From Arthrobacter sp. Y-9 (lineage in GTDB: Bacteria > Actinomycetota > Actinomycetes > Actinomycetales > Micrococcaceae): a stretch of 64,000 bases of DNA. The stretch's first letter is position 1. Every line of letters starts with the position of its first letter. The notes under the pieces were generated by a model, which was given only the letters and a program-made list of their open reading frames with translations, did not search any database and was not told where the DNA came from. The stretch covers positions 868,001-932,000 of the forward strand of contig NZ_CP121463.1 of assembly GCF_029690065.1 (NCBI RefSeq). The letters are read 5' to 3'. Positions 34,882-44,117 of this stretch are shown here, piece after piece. Position numbers and translations under genes: made by a program.

Positions 34882-36015
34882 GTGACTGAAGCGCTCAATG
34901 ATTCCGCAACCGCCCCCGACTTCGACCTGAGGGACCTGCCCAAGGTCTCCCTCCACGATCACCTGGACGGAGGGCTGCGTCCCGCGACCATCATCGAGCT
35001 CGCCGCCGCCGTCGGGCACGACCTTCCTTCGACCGACCCGGTCGCACTCGGCCAGTGGTTCCGCGACTCCGCGGATTCCGGCTCGCTGGTCCGTTACCTC
35101 GAGACCTTCGACCACACCATCGCCGTGATGCAGACCCGTGAAGGCCTGATCCGCGTGGCGAAGGAGTTCGTCGAGGACCTGGCCGACGACGGCGTCGTCT
35201 ACGGCGAGGTGCGCTGGGCTCCGGAGCAGCACCTGCAGAAGGGCCTCACCCTGGACGAGGTCGTCGAGGCCGTGCAGGAAGGCCTCGAAGCCGGCATGGC
35301 CGCCGTCGAGGAGTCCGGCCGTGAGATCCAGGTGGGCCAGCTGATCACCGCCATGCGTCACGCCGACCGTGGCCAGGAGATCGCCGAGCTCGCCGTCCGC
35401 CACCGCGACAAGGGCGCCGTCGGCTTCGACATCGCCGGCGCCGAGCTGGGCTTCCCGGCCTCGCGCTTCCGTGACGCCTTCACCTACCTCGCCGAGAACA
35501 ACTTCCCGGCCACCGTCCACGCCGGTGAGGCCGACGGCCTGGCCAGCATCCAGTCCGCCCTGGTCGACGGCCGTGCGCTGCGCCTGGGCCACGGCGTCCG
35601 GATCGCGGAAGACGTCACGGTCGACTTCGAGGCCGACGAGGACGGCGAGCAGATCGGCATGGTGTCCTTCGGCACCCTCGCCGCCTGGGTCCGCGATCGC
35701 GGCATCGCGCTCGAGGTCTGCCCGTCGTCCAATCTGCAGACCGGCGCGATCGCGTCGTTCGGCGAAGACATCTCCGCACACCCGATCGACATGCTGTACC
35801 AGACGGGCTTCAACGTCACGATCAACACGGACAACCGCCTCATGAGCGGCGTCACGCTGACGGACGAGTTCAACCTCCTGGTCGAGACGTTCGACTACGA
35901 CCTGGACGATCTGCTCGAGCTGACCCTCAACGCCGCCGAGGCCGCCTTCCTTCCGCTGGAAGAGAAGGAAGCCCTGGTGGAGTACATCAACGAGGCCTAC
36001 GCCAACCTCGCCTGA
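34882..36015 (+). CDS. add: Adenosine deaminase
   Basis: 377 residues. Zinc ligands HDH in VSLHDHLDGG, His in TVHAGEADG, catalytic Glu in the same segment, RLGHGVRI and Asp-Asn in NTDNRLMSG are in place. VCPSSNLQTGAI is typical. Deaminates adenosine and deoxyadenosine to the inosine forms, complementing the nucleoside importer a few kb upstream. Leaderless start; mazG follows after 15 bp. Confidence 0.96.
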   Translation: MTEALNDSATAPDFDLRDLPKVSLHDHLDGGLRPATIIELAAAVGHDLPSTDPVALGQWFRDSADSGSLVRYLETFDHTIAVMQTREGLIRVAKEFVEDLADDGVVYGEVRWAPEQHLQKGLTLDEVVEAVQEGLEAGMAAVEESGREIQVGQLITAMRHADRGQEIAELAVRHRDKGAVGFDIAGAELGFPASRFRDAFTYLAENNFPATVHAGEADGLASIQSALVDGRALRLGHGVRIAEDVTVDFEADEDGEQIGMVSFGTLAAWVRDRGIALEVCPSSNLQTGAIASFGEDISAHPIDMLYQTGFNVTINTDNRLMSGVTLTDEFNLLVETFDYDLDDLLELTLNAAEAAFLPLEEKEALVEYINEAYANLA

Positions 36016-36030
36016 GGACCGGCGGGAACC

Positions 36031-36699
36031 ATGGAGACGACAGTGGGCGCGGGGGAGAGGACCGAGAGGCTCCTGGACTGCATCGCGGCCCTCCGCACCC
36101 ACTGTCCCTGGACCCGTGCCCTCACCCATGAAAGTCTCCTCGAGTACCTGATCGAGGAGGCGCACGAGGTGGTCGAGACCGTCGAGGACGGCACGGCGGA
36201 CCCCGCAGAACTGGCCCAGGAGCTCGGCGACGTGCTCCTTCAGGTGGTGCTGCACGCGAGGATCGCCGAGGAGGACGGCCGCTTCGCCTTCGCGGATGTC
36301 GCCGAGGGCCTCCGTCTCAAACTGGTGCGGCGCAATCCCCACGTCTTCCACCCGGACGGCAGCCTCCGGGAGAGCTTTCCGGCCACGGTCGAGGAGATCG
36401 AAGCCCGCTGGGACGCCGTGAAACGGGCGGAGAAGCCCCAGCGTGAGTCCGTTTTCGAAGGGGTCCCCGCGTCACTCCCCGCTTTGGCGCGAGCGGCCAA
36501 GCTGCTGTCCCGCGCCCGGCGCGACGGCGGCGCGCTGCTGCCCCCGCCGTCGGCGTCGCCGGTGCAGTGCGAGGACGAGGAGAGCCTGGGCGAGGTGCTC
36601 CTCGCGCTGGTCGCGGACGCTCAGGAACGGGGGCTCGACGCCGAACGGTCGCTGCGTGCCGCGCTGCGCCGTCGAGAGCCCCGCGAGGGTGTTTCTTGA
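36031..36699 (+). CDS. mazG: MazG-family nucleotide pyrophosphohydrolase
   Basis: 222 residues. The first 120 residues carry one MazG domain: HCPWTRALTHESLLEYLIEE, then EEAHEVVETVE and AQELGDVLLQVVLHA give the EExxE...ExxD metal site. CPWT replaces the commoner CPWD. The second half (PPSASPVQ..., QERGLDAERSLRAALRRRE) is a shorter version of the second domain of full-length MazG. House-cleaning hydrolysis of NTP/dNTP is the expected role. In operon with add. Confidence 0.88.
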   Translation: METTVGAGERTERLLDCIAALRTHCPWTRALTHESLLEYLIEEAHEVVETVEDGTADPAELAQELGDVLLQVVLHARIAEEDGRFAFADVAEGLRLKLVRRNPHVFHPDGSLRESFPATVEEIEARWDAVKRAEKPQRESVFEGVPASLPALARAAKLLSRARRDGGALLPPPSASPVQCEDEESLGEVLLALVADAQERGLDAERSLRAALRRREPREGVS

Positions 36700-36772
36700 C
36701 GGTGTTTCTTCACACCGCGGGATGGCGGCGTCAAAAGTCCCGCCCCGGGAGGAATGCGCGGAGGCCCTGCGC

Positions 36773-36778
36773 TAGGCT
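36773..36778 (+). promoter_or_regulatory. Candidate -10 box of eno
   Basis: TAGGCT about 95 nt before the eno ATG, in an otherwise empty 179-bp gap; no convincing -35. Confidence 0.35.
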
Positions 36779-36830
36779 TGTGGCGGGACGAGGCCGTCCT
36801 GCACCGCACGGCCCATCCACGACTGAGTGA

Positions 36831-38159
<1,329 letters not shown>

Positions 38160-38175
38160 AGCCCGGACGCTGTGC

Positions 38176-38215
38176 GGAACGGCGGTTATGGTTGAGGAAC
38201 CATGACCGCCGTTCC
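38176..38215 (+). terminator. Terminator after eno
   Basis: Stem of about 17 bp: GGAACGGCGGT/ACCGCCGTTCC and ATGGTT/AACCAT with a GAGG tip, then GGCGTTTAAC. Confidence 0.8.
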
Positions 38216-38284
38216 GGCGTTTAACTCCCGGCAGATGACCGACCTGCCGGCACCACCCCCGACCGAACTTCCGAGGTGATCACC

Positions 38285-39067
38285 GTGGCCACCCGCCGCC
38301 CCAAGGTTCCGCGCGCGACACTGCTCGACGGCGGTTCCTCCGCGACGCGCAAGCCGGCGCCCCGGTCAGGCACGTCAGCCTCCGAGGAGTCCCGTTCGCA
38401 CGGAGCCCGCCCGGCAGGACAGCAGGGCAGCACAGGACAGCAGGGCACAGGCCAGCGGTTGGAAGCCGAACGCACGGTCGCGGATTTCACGGCGAAGGCC
38501 CGGGAGAAGAGCGGCTCGGGGGCGGCGTCCACGGCGGCGAGGCCGGCGAGCGGTGGCGCGTCCGGCTCGGCCAAGCCGAAGCAGTCCGGGGCAGCGACCG
38601 GGGCGAAGTCCGCCAAGGCGGCCGGACCGGCGTCGTCGTCCGCAGCTCGGGGCGCGGGGAAAGCCGCCGCGGAACCCACGCCGGTTCCCGCGCGGGCGTT
38701 CTCCGGCCGTCTGCTGGCCCTCGGCCTGGTCATGCTCGCGATCACCGTCCTCCTGGCGCCCACGGTCAAGAACTGGTGGGATCAGCGCCAGCAGATCGCC
38801 CAGCTGCAGGAGGACATCCGGAACAAGCAGGCGGACCAGGACGAACTGCAGAAGCAGATCGTCCGCTGGCATGATCCCGCCTACGTCCAGCAGCAGGCCC
38901 GTGACCGCATTAACATGGTGATGCCCGGTGAGATCGGGTACTGGGTCTTCGGGAAGGAAGGCGGCACCGCCGGAGTGAGCGCTCCGGAGGGCACCACCGC
39001 TCCCGTGCCGGGGGACACCCCCTGGACCCAGAAGTTCCTGGACTCGGTCCGGGAAGCCACCAAGTAA
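38285..39067 (+). CDS. FtsB/DivIC-like septum formation initiator
   Basis: 260 residues from GTG 38285 (GAGG 8 nt upstream; GTG 38276 is possible). A 135-residue Ala/Gly/Ser-rich cytoplasmic tail precedes one membrane helix (LLALGLVMLAITVLLAPTVK), a coiled coil (QQIAQLQEDIRNKQADQDEL) and the conserved RDRINMVMPGEIGYWVFG segment. Part of the division complex with FtsL and FtsQ. The long N-terminal tail is typical of actinobacteria. Confidence 0.9.
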   Translation: MATRRPKVPRATLLDGGSSATRKPAPRSGTSASEESRSHGARPAGQQGSTGQQGTGQRLEAERTVADFTAKAREKSGSGAASTAARPASGGASGSAKPKQSGAATGAKSAKAAGPASSSAARGAGKAAAEPTPVPARAFSGRLLALGLVMLAITVLLAPTVKNWWDQRQQIAQLQEDIRNKQADQDELQKQIVRWHDPAYVQQQARDRINMVMPGEIGYWVFGKEGGTAGVSAPEGTTAPVPGDTPWTQKFLDSVREATK

Positions 39068-39139
39068 CACGACGTCCCTGGGCCCCGTGCCACAGGTCTG
39101 ACCAGTCGCCTCTGAACAGTCGCAGTGAGGATTTCGAAC

Positions 39140-40771
39140 ATGAGCGCAACGGCGCACCAGCCCACCGGTGGCGAGGACCGCACGGTCACCGAACAGGACC
39201 TGGACACGCTGAGCCGTCAGCTGGGCCGTCCCGTCCGCGACGTCGTGGAGATCTCCGCGCGATGCGTGTGCGGGAATCCGCTCGTGGCGGCCACCGCCCC
39301 GCGGCTGGGCAACGGCACGCCGTTCCCCACCACCTTCTACCTGACGCATCCCGTCATCACCTCGGCCGTCTCCCGCCTCGAAGCGACGGGCCGGATGAAC
39401 GAGATGAACGAACGTCTCGCGCAGGATCCCGAGCTGGCCGCCTCCCACCGCGCCGCGCACGAGGCCTACCTGGCGGCGCGTCGCGAGATCGGCCGCATCA
39501 GCGGCGTCGGGGAGGTCCCGGAGATCGATGGGATCTCCGCCGGCGGCATGCCCGAACGGGTGAAGTGCCTCCATGTCCTGGTGGGCCACTCGCTCGCCGC
39601 GGGCCCGGGCGTCAACGTCCTGGGTGACGAGGCCCTCGAGGGCATCGCCGAGTGGTGGACCGCGGACCGCTGCTCCTGCGACGGCGCCTGGGACACGAGC
39701 GGGCAGGCTCCCGCCGAGGACCTCAGCCGTCACGGCCCGCAGGGACGCCCCGATCTGGTCGGCCGTCCCGCGCCCCGCCGTTCCACCACGCGCCGTGTCG
39801 CCGCGATCGACTGCGGCACCAACTCCATCCGCCTCCTGGTGGCCGACCGCGACGCCAAGGGCCGTCTGGAGGACGTGGTCCGGGAGATGCGCGTCGTGCG
39901 CCTGGGTCAGGACGTGGACAAGACCGGCGAGTTCGCCCCGGAGGCGCTGGAGCGCACCTTCGCCGCGGCCGAGGAGTACGCCCGCCTGATCGCTGAGAAC
40001 CCAGCCCCCGTCGGTGACTCGGCCGAGGACGGGACCGTCGCCCTCACCCCGGCCGACATCCGCTTCGTCGCCACCTCCGCGAGCCGCGACGCCCGGAACC
40101 GCCAGGTGTTCGTGGACGGCATCCGGGAGCGCCTCGGCGTCGAGCTTGAGGTCATCAGCGGTGACGAGGAGGCGTCGCTGTCCTTCGCGGGCGCCGCGAG
40201 CGTCCTGCCGCCGCGCGGTGAGGAACTGACCCTGGTGGTGGACCTGGGCGGTGGCAGCACCGAATTCGTTCTGGGCGACGACGACGGCGTGCGGGCGGCC
40301 CGCAGCGTGGACGTCGGCTGTGTGCGGCTCACCGAGCGCCACCTCCGCAGCGACCCGCCCACCGCCGAGGAGACCGCCTCCGCGGAAGCCGATGTGAACG
40401 CGGCCCTCGACCTCGTGCTCGAGACCGTCCCGCTCGGCCGCGCGAGCGCCGTCGTCGGCGTGGCGGGTTCCATCACCACCATCACCGCGCACGCGCTGGG
40501 CCTGGAGCAGTACGACTCCGGCCGGATCCACGGCGTGCACCTGAGCTTCGCCGAGCTGCGCCGCGCGTGCGACAGCCTGCTGGCGATGACCCGTGACGAG
40601 CGCGCCGCGCTCGGGTTCATGCACCCCGGCCGGGTCGACGTGATCGGCGCCGGAGCCCTGGTGTGGCGGACGGTGCTCGGCCGGCTCGAGGACCTCAGCG
40701 AGGGGCGTCTTCAGGAGGCCGTGACCAGCGAACACGATATTCTGGACGGAATCGCCCTCAGCATCGCCTGA
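39140..40771 (+). CDS. DUF501 domain fused to Ppx/GppA phosphatase
   Basis: 543 residues from ATG 39140 (GAGGA 8 nt upstream). Residues about 10-190 are a DUF501 domain with Cys motifs RCVCGNPLV and DRCSCDG. After a 35-residue Arg/Pro-rich linker, residues about 218-543 form a complete exopolyphosphatase/guanosine pentaphosphatase domain: AAIDCGTNSIRLLVAD, ATSASRDARNR, ISGDEEASLSFAGA, VVDLGGGSTEFVLG and VGVAGSITTI. In related genomes these are, to my knowledge, two neighbouring genes; here one frame spans both with no stop and no good internal start. Expected to degrade polyphosphate or pppGpp; DUF501 function is unknown. Confidence 0.88.
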   Translation: MSATAHQPTGGEDRTVTEQDLDTLSRQLGRPVRDVVEISARCVCGNPLVAATAPRLGNGTPFPTTFYLTHPVITSAVSRLEATGRMNEMNERLAQDPELAASHRAAHEAYLAARREIGRISGVGEVPEIDGISAGGMPERVKCLHVLVGHSLAAGPGVNVLGDEALEGIAEWWTADRCSCDGAWDTSGQAPAEDLSRHGPQGRPDLVGRPAPRRSTTRRVAAIDCGTNSIRLLVADRDAKGRLEDVVREMRVVRLGQDVDKTGEFAPEALERTFAAAEEYARLIAENPAPVGDSAEDGTVALTPADIRFVATSASRDARNRQVFVDGIRERLGVELEVISGDEEASLSFAGAASVLPPRGEELTLVVDLGGGSTEFVLGDDDGVRAARSVDVGCVRLTERHLRSDPPTAEETASAEADVNAALDLVLETVPLGRASAVVGVAGSITTITAHALGLEQYDSGRIHGVHLSFAELRRACDSLLAMTRDERAALGFMHPGRVDVIGAGALVWRTVLGRLEDLSEGRLQEAVTSEHDILDGIALSIA

Positions 40772-40840
40772 GGGGCTTCGCCCGGGACGGCCGGTTGCGG
40801 GAGTGACTGGCCGGACCCCGAGACGGAACGACGGGAGCAC

Positions 40841-42322
40841 ATGAGGGCACAAGACGCGCACCGCGCACGAGGACGGGGCTGGTGTGTCCGGGTCCTGTCG
40901 ACGGCGCTGGTGCTGACCATCGCGGCATCACTCTCCCTGGCGGCCCCCGCCCAGGCGGACAGCATCCGGTCGGGTGAGTACTGGCTGGACGGTTATGGCG
41001 TCACCAAGGCCTGGAAGGAGAGCCGCGGGGCCGGGGTCAAGGTCGCGATCATCGACTCCGGCATCGACACGGCGCACCCGGATCTCAAGGGTTCCGTGGT
41101 CGAGGGGACGGACGTCTCGGGCGCCGGGAACGCCGGGGGCACCAAGAGCATCGGCGCCAAGCCGGAGCACGGCACGCTCGTGGCGAGCCTCCTGGCCGGC
41201 CGCGGGCACGGCACCCGGCCGAAGCCTTCGCCGTCGCCGTCCGCTTCCAAGCCCGCGGCGCCCACCGTGCAGAACATGGGCGCCGGTCCGGACGGCATGG
41301 TGGGCGTGGCCCCCGAAGCGCAGCTTCTCTCCGTTTCCACGTGGCTCGGCTCGCCCAACCCGGCGGGCAAGTCGGACGAGGATCAGATCCCCGAGGCTGT
41401 GCGCTGGGCCGTGGACCACGGTGCGAAGGTCATCAACATCTCGCTGGGCAGCTCCTCCCCGGACTGGCCTCAGAGCTGGGACGCCGCGTTCCTCTACGCG
41501 GAGCAGAAGGACGTGGTGGTCGTGGCGGCCGCCGGGAACCGGGGGAGCGGCAACCTCCAGGTGGGCGCTCCCGCGACCATCCCCGGCGTCGTGACGGTGG
41601 CCGGTCTCGACCGGAAGAACATCGCCAGCCAGGATTCGTCCTCGCAGGGCATCAGCATCGCCGTGGCGGCGCCCGCGGAGGAACTGGAGGGCGCTCTGCC
41701 GGGCGGCGGGTACGCCACCTGGAGCGGGACGTCCGGCGCCGCGCCCATCGTGGCGGGCGTGGCCGCACTCATCCGGTCGAAGTACCCGGACATGAGCGCC
41801 AAGCAGGTCATCAACCGGATCGTCACCACCGCGAAGGACGTGGGGGAGCCCGGCCGCGATCCGCTCTACGGCTTCGGCGTCCTGGACGCGGAGAAGGCGC
41901 TCACGGCCGAGGTGCCGGAGGCGCAGAGCAATCCGCTGGGCAGCATCTCGGAGTGGATCCGGGTGCACCGGCGCGGCGGGGAGCCGACCCGGAAGCCTCC
42001 GGCGGGGGCCGGCAATCTCATGCCTCAGCCGACCGCGAGCGACGCGGCCCCGCCGGTCGCGCAGAGCGCGGACGGGCTCGATTCGGCGCTGCCCGCCACG
42101 CTCGTCCTGGGATTCTCGGTGGTCCTGCTGGCCATGCTGGTGGCCGCGGTGCTGCACGTCCGCGCAGTGGGCCGAAGGGAGAACGGCGAGGCAGCTCCCG
42201 GGGCTCCGGGGGAGGGTGGCGACACCACGGCGGCGCCTGGAGGCGAGGCCGGCGGCGCCCCTGCCGCCACCCATGAGGACGTGTCCGAAAAGACCTCCGG
42301 AGGGCCGCCCGCCGGGAGCTGA
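40841..42322 (+). CDS. Mycosin-like S8 serine peptidase, membrane-anchored
   Basis: 493 residues. A signal peptide (ALVLTIAASLSLAAPAQA), then a subtilase domain with Asp in VAIIDSGIDTAHPDL, His in EHGTLVASLLAG, Asn in AAAGN and Ser in WSGTSGAAPIVAG. A Pro/Ser insert (about residues 125-140) follows the His, as in mycosins. A Pro/Ala stalk leads to a membrane helix (LVLGFSVVLLAMLVAAVL) and a cytoplasmic Gly/Ala-rich tail. The layout is that of type VII secretion mycosins (MycP), but no EccB/C/D/E genes are in the window. Confidence 0.88.
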   Translation: MRAQDAHRARGRGWCVRVLSTALVLTIAASLSLAAPAQADSIRSGEYWLDGYGVTKAWKESRGAGVKVAIIDSGIDTAHPDLKGSVVEGTDVSGAGNAGGTKSIGAKPEHGTLVASLLAGRGHGTRPKPSPSPSASKPAAPTVQNMGAGPDGMVGVAPEAQLLSVSTWLGSPNPAGKSDEDQIPEAVRWAVDHGAKVINISLGSSSPDWPQSWDAAFLYAEQKDVVVVAAAGNRGSGNLQVGAPATIPGVVTVAGLDRKNIASQDSSSQGISIAVAAPAEELEGALPGGGYATWSGTSGAAPIVAGVAALIRSKYPDMSAKQVINRIVTTAKDVGEPGRDPLYGFGVLDAEKALTAEVPEAQSNPLGSISEWIRVHRRGGEPTRKPPAGAGNLMPQPTASDAAPPVAQSADGLDSALPATLVLGFSVVLLAMLVAAVLHVRAVGRRENGEAAPGAPGEGGDTTAAPGGEAGGAPAATHEDVSEKTSGGPPAGS

Positions 42323-42340
42323 TCGGTCCCGTTCGCACTA

Positions 42341-42356
42341 TGTGAATGTTTTCACA
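42341..42356. promoter_or_regulatory. CRP/GlxR-type operator before ndh
   Basis: TGTGAATGTTTTCACA: exact TGTGA-N6-TCACA half-sites of the CRP family (GlxR/Cmr in actinobacteria). It lies just upstream of a TATCCT -10 box (42365-42370) and overlaps the -35 position, where binding should repress. Confidence 0.65.
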
Positions 42357-42364
42357 AACTGCGC

Positions 42365-42370
42365 TATCCT
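42365..42370 (+). promoter_or_regulatory. -10 box of ndh (leaderless)
   Basis: TATCCT six nt before ATG 42377. Confidence 0.5.
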
Positions 42371-42376
42371 GAGGGT

Positions 42377-43789
42377 ATGGCAATCACTCAGCAGCCCCTT
42401 GCTCCCCAATTGCAGGACCGCCCGCGCGTTCTCGTCGTCGGCGGCGGCTACGTCGGACTGTACGTAGCGCTCAAGCTTCAGAAGAAGATCGCGAAGGCCG
42501 GTGGCATCGTCACCGTCGTCGATCCGCTTCCCTACATGACCTACCAGCCGTTCCTGCCCGAGGTGGCCGGCGGCAACATCGAGGCGCGCCACGCGGTGGT
42601 CTCCCACCGTCAGCACCTCAAGGAGACCGAGCTCATCCAGGGCCGCGTCACCGCGATCGACCACGCCAACCGCAAGGCCGTCGTGGCCCCCGCGGACGGT
42701 GGCGCTCCGTTCGAGATCCCGTACTTCGACGTCGTGCTGGCCGCCGGCGCCATCACCCGCACCTTCCCGATCCCGGGTCTGGCGGACAAGGGCATCGGCC
42801 TGAAGACCATCGAAGAGGCCGTGGCCCTGCGCAACCAGGTCCTCAACAAGATCGAGCTGGCCTCCACCATGACCGATCCCGAGAAGCGCAAGGCCGCTCT
42901 GACCTTCGTGGTCGTGGGTGGCGGCTTCGCCGGCATCGAGGCGATCACCGAGCTCGAGGACATGGCCCGTCAGGCCGTCCGCGACAACCCCCGCGTCGAC
43001 CAGAGCGAGATCCGCTTCGTGCTGGTCGAGGCCATGGGCCGCATCATGCCCGAGGTCACGGCCGAGCAGGCCGAGTGGGTCGTCGAGCACCTGCGCAGCC
43101 GCGGCATCGAGGTGCTGCTGAACACGTCCCTGGCCGACGCCGAGGACAAGCTCAAGCTCATCAACATGGCGGACAAGTCCCCGGCCGGCGAGTTCGCCGC
43201 GGACACCCTCATCTGGGCCGCCGGTGTGCAGGCCAACCCGATGGTCCGTTCCACCGACTTCCCGCTCGAGCCCCGCGGCCGCGTCCGCGTGCTGCCGGAT
43301 CTCCGCATCGCCGGTGACGAAGGCATCATCGAGAACGCCTGGGCCGCAGGTGACGTCGCCGCCGTCCCGGACCTCACGGGCAAGGGCCTGCCGGACGGCA
43401 CCTGCGTGCCGAACGCTCAGCACGCGCTGCGCCAGGCCAAGGTCCTCGCCAAGAACCTGTGGGCCTCCCGCTGGGACAAGCCGATGCACGACTACAAGCA
43501 CAAGAACCTCGGCGCCGTGGCCGGTTTCGGCTCCTGGAAGGGTGTCGCGAACATCAACCTGCTCGGCCGCATCGGCCTCAAGGGCTGGCCGGCCTGGCTC
43601 GCCCACCGTGGTTACCACGGCATGGCGATGCCGACGTTCGAGCGCAAGTTCCGCGTGGTCGGTGGCTGGTTCCTGAGCCTGTTCGCGGGCCGTGACGCCA
43701 CTCAGCTCGTGGACCTGGACAACCCGCGTGGCGCGTTCGAGGCCGCCGCTCGTCCGGCCCCGAAGCCGGCTGAACCGGCCGCCAAGTAA
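42377..43789 (+). CDS. ndh: Type II NADH dehydrogenase
   Basis: 470 residues. Two Rossmann motifs: FAD site VLVVGGGYVGLYVALKL and NADH site TFVVVGGGFAGIEAITEL. GVGLKTIEEAVALRNQ-type segment, DTLIWAAGVQANPM, and NAWAAGDVAAVP (FAD) are typical, as is the C-terminal amphipathic membrane-binding region (LKGWPAWLAHRGYHGMAMP). Passes electrons from NADH to menaquinone without pumping protons. Under a CRP-like operator. Confidence 0.94.
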   Translation: MAITQQPLAPQLQDRPRVLVVGGGYVGLYVALKLQKKIAKAGGIVTVVDPLPYMTYQPFLPEVAGGNIEARHAVVSHRQHLKETELIQGRVTAIDHANRKAVVAPADGGAPFEIPYFDVVLAAGAITRTFPIPGLADKGIGLKTIEEAVALRNQVLNKIELASTMTDPEKRKAALTFVVVGGGFAGIEAITELEDMARQAVRDNPRVDQSEIRFVLVEAMGRIMPEVTAEQAEWVVEHLRSRGIEVLLNTSLADAEDKLKLINMADKSPAGEFAADTLIWAAGVQANPMVRSTDFPLEPRGRVRVLPDLRIAGDEGIIENAWAAGDVAAVPDLTGKGLPDGTCVPNAQHALRQAKVLAKNLWASRWDKPMHDYKHKNLGAVAGFGSWKGVANINLLGRIGLKGWPAWLAHRGYHGMAMPTFERKFRVVGGWFLSLFAGRDATQLVDLDNPRGAFEAAARPAPKPAEPAAK

Positions 43790-43834
43790 GTCCTCGGCCT
43801 CCGTGAGGAGGCCCGGCTGCCGCTTGCCAGCGCT

Positions 43835-43873
43835 CGACGGCGCCGCTCACCGAGAAGGTGGGCGGCGCCGTCG
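43835..43873 (+). terminator. Terminator after ndh
   Basis: 17-bp stem starting CGACGGCGCCGCTCACC (one G-U), GAGAA loop, followed by TCGTTTCC. Same core as the terminators at 18021 and 51189. Confidence 0.85.
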
Positions 43874-43904
43874 TCGTTTCCGGGGATTTTCCTGTCGCCT
43901 TGGT

Positions 43905-43963
43905 TTGCGTGCTCAGTTGTTGCGGGTGTGCGGCTTCGGAACCCGCAACAACTGAGCACGCAA
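43905..43963. repeat. 59-bp perfect palindrome (23-bp arms)
   Basis: Arms 43905-43927 (TTGCGTGCTCAGTTGTTGCG...) and 43941-43963 are exact complements, with a 13-nt loop. It comes 31 bp after a proper terminator and 50 bp before the tRNA, so termination is not an obvious need. Confidence 0.85.
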
Positions 43964-44012
43964 GTGCCGACGGCGGCGGCGCACCGCCGTGGCACGGATA
44001 AGATGGATCCGC

Positions 44013-44089
44013 GCCCCAATAGCCCAATTGGCAGAGGCAGCGGACTTAAAATCCGCTCAGTCAGGGTTCGAGTCCCTGTTGGGGCACCA
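44013..44089 (+). tRNA. tRNA with UAA anticodon (Leu), short variable loop
   Basis: 77 nt with encoded CCA. Acceptor GCCCCAA/TTGGGGC with A73; anticodon stem GCGGA/TCCGC; loop CTTAAAA gives anticodon UAA, reading UUA (Leu). T arm CAGGG-TTCGAGT-CCCTG. The D arm has GGCAGA and a three-pair stem, as in Leu tRNAs, but the variable region is only five nt (TCAGT), whereas bacterial tRNA-Leu normally has a long extra arm. Amino acid identity is therefore inferred from the anticodon alone. A TAAGAT box at 43999-44004 may be its -10. Confidence 0.85.
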
Positions 44090-44117
44090 ACAATGTCCCG
44101 CGTGCGACCATGAGGTC

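Noticed and set aside
43989-44117. N-terminal extension of the PNPOx-like protein through the tRNA gene
   Set aside because: The extension (PIAQLAEAADLKSAQSGF) is the usual artefact of translating a tRNA.
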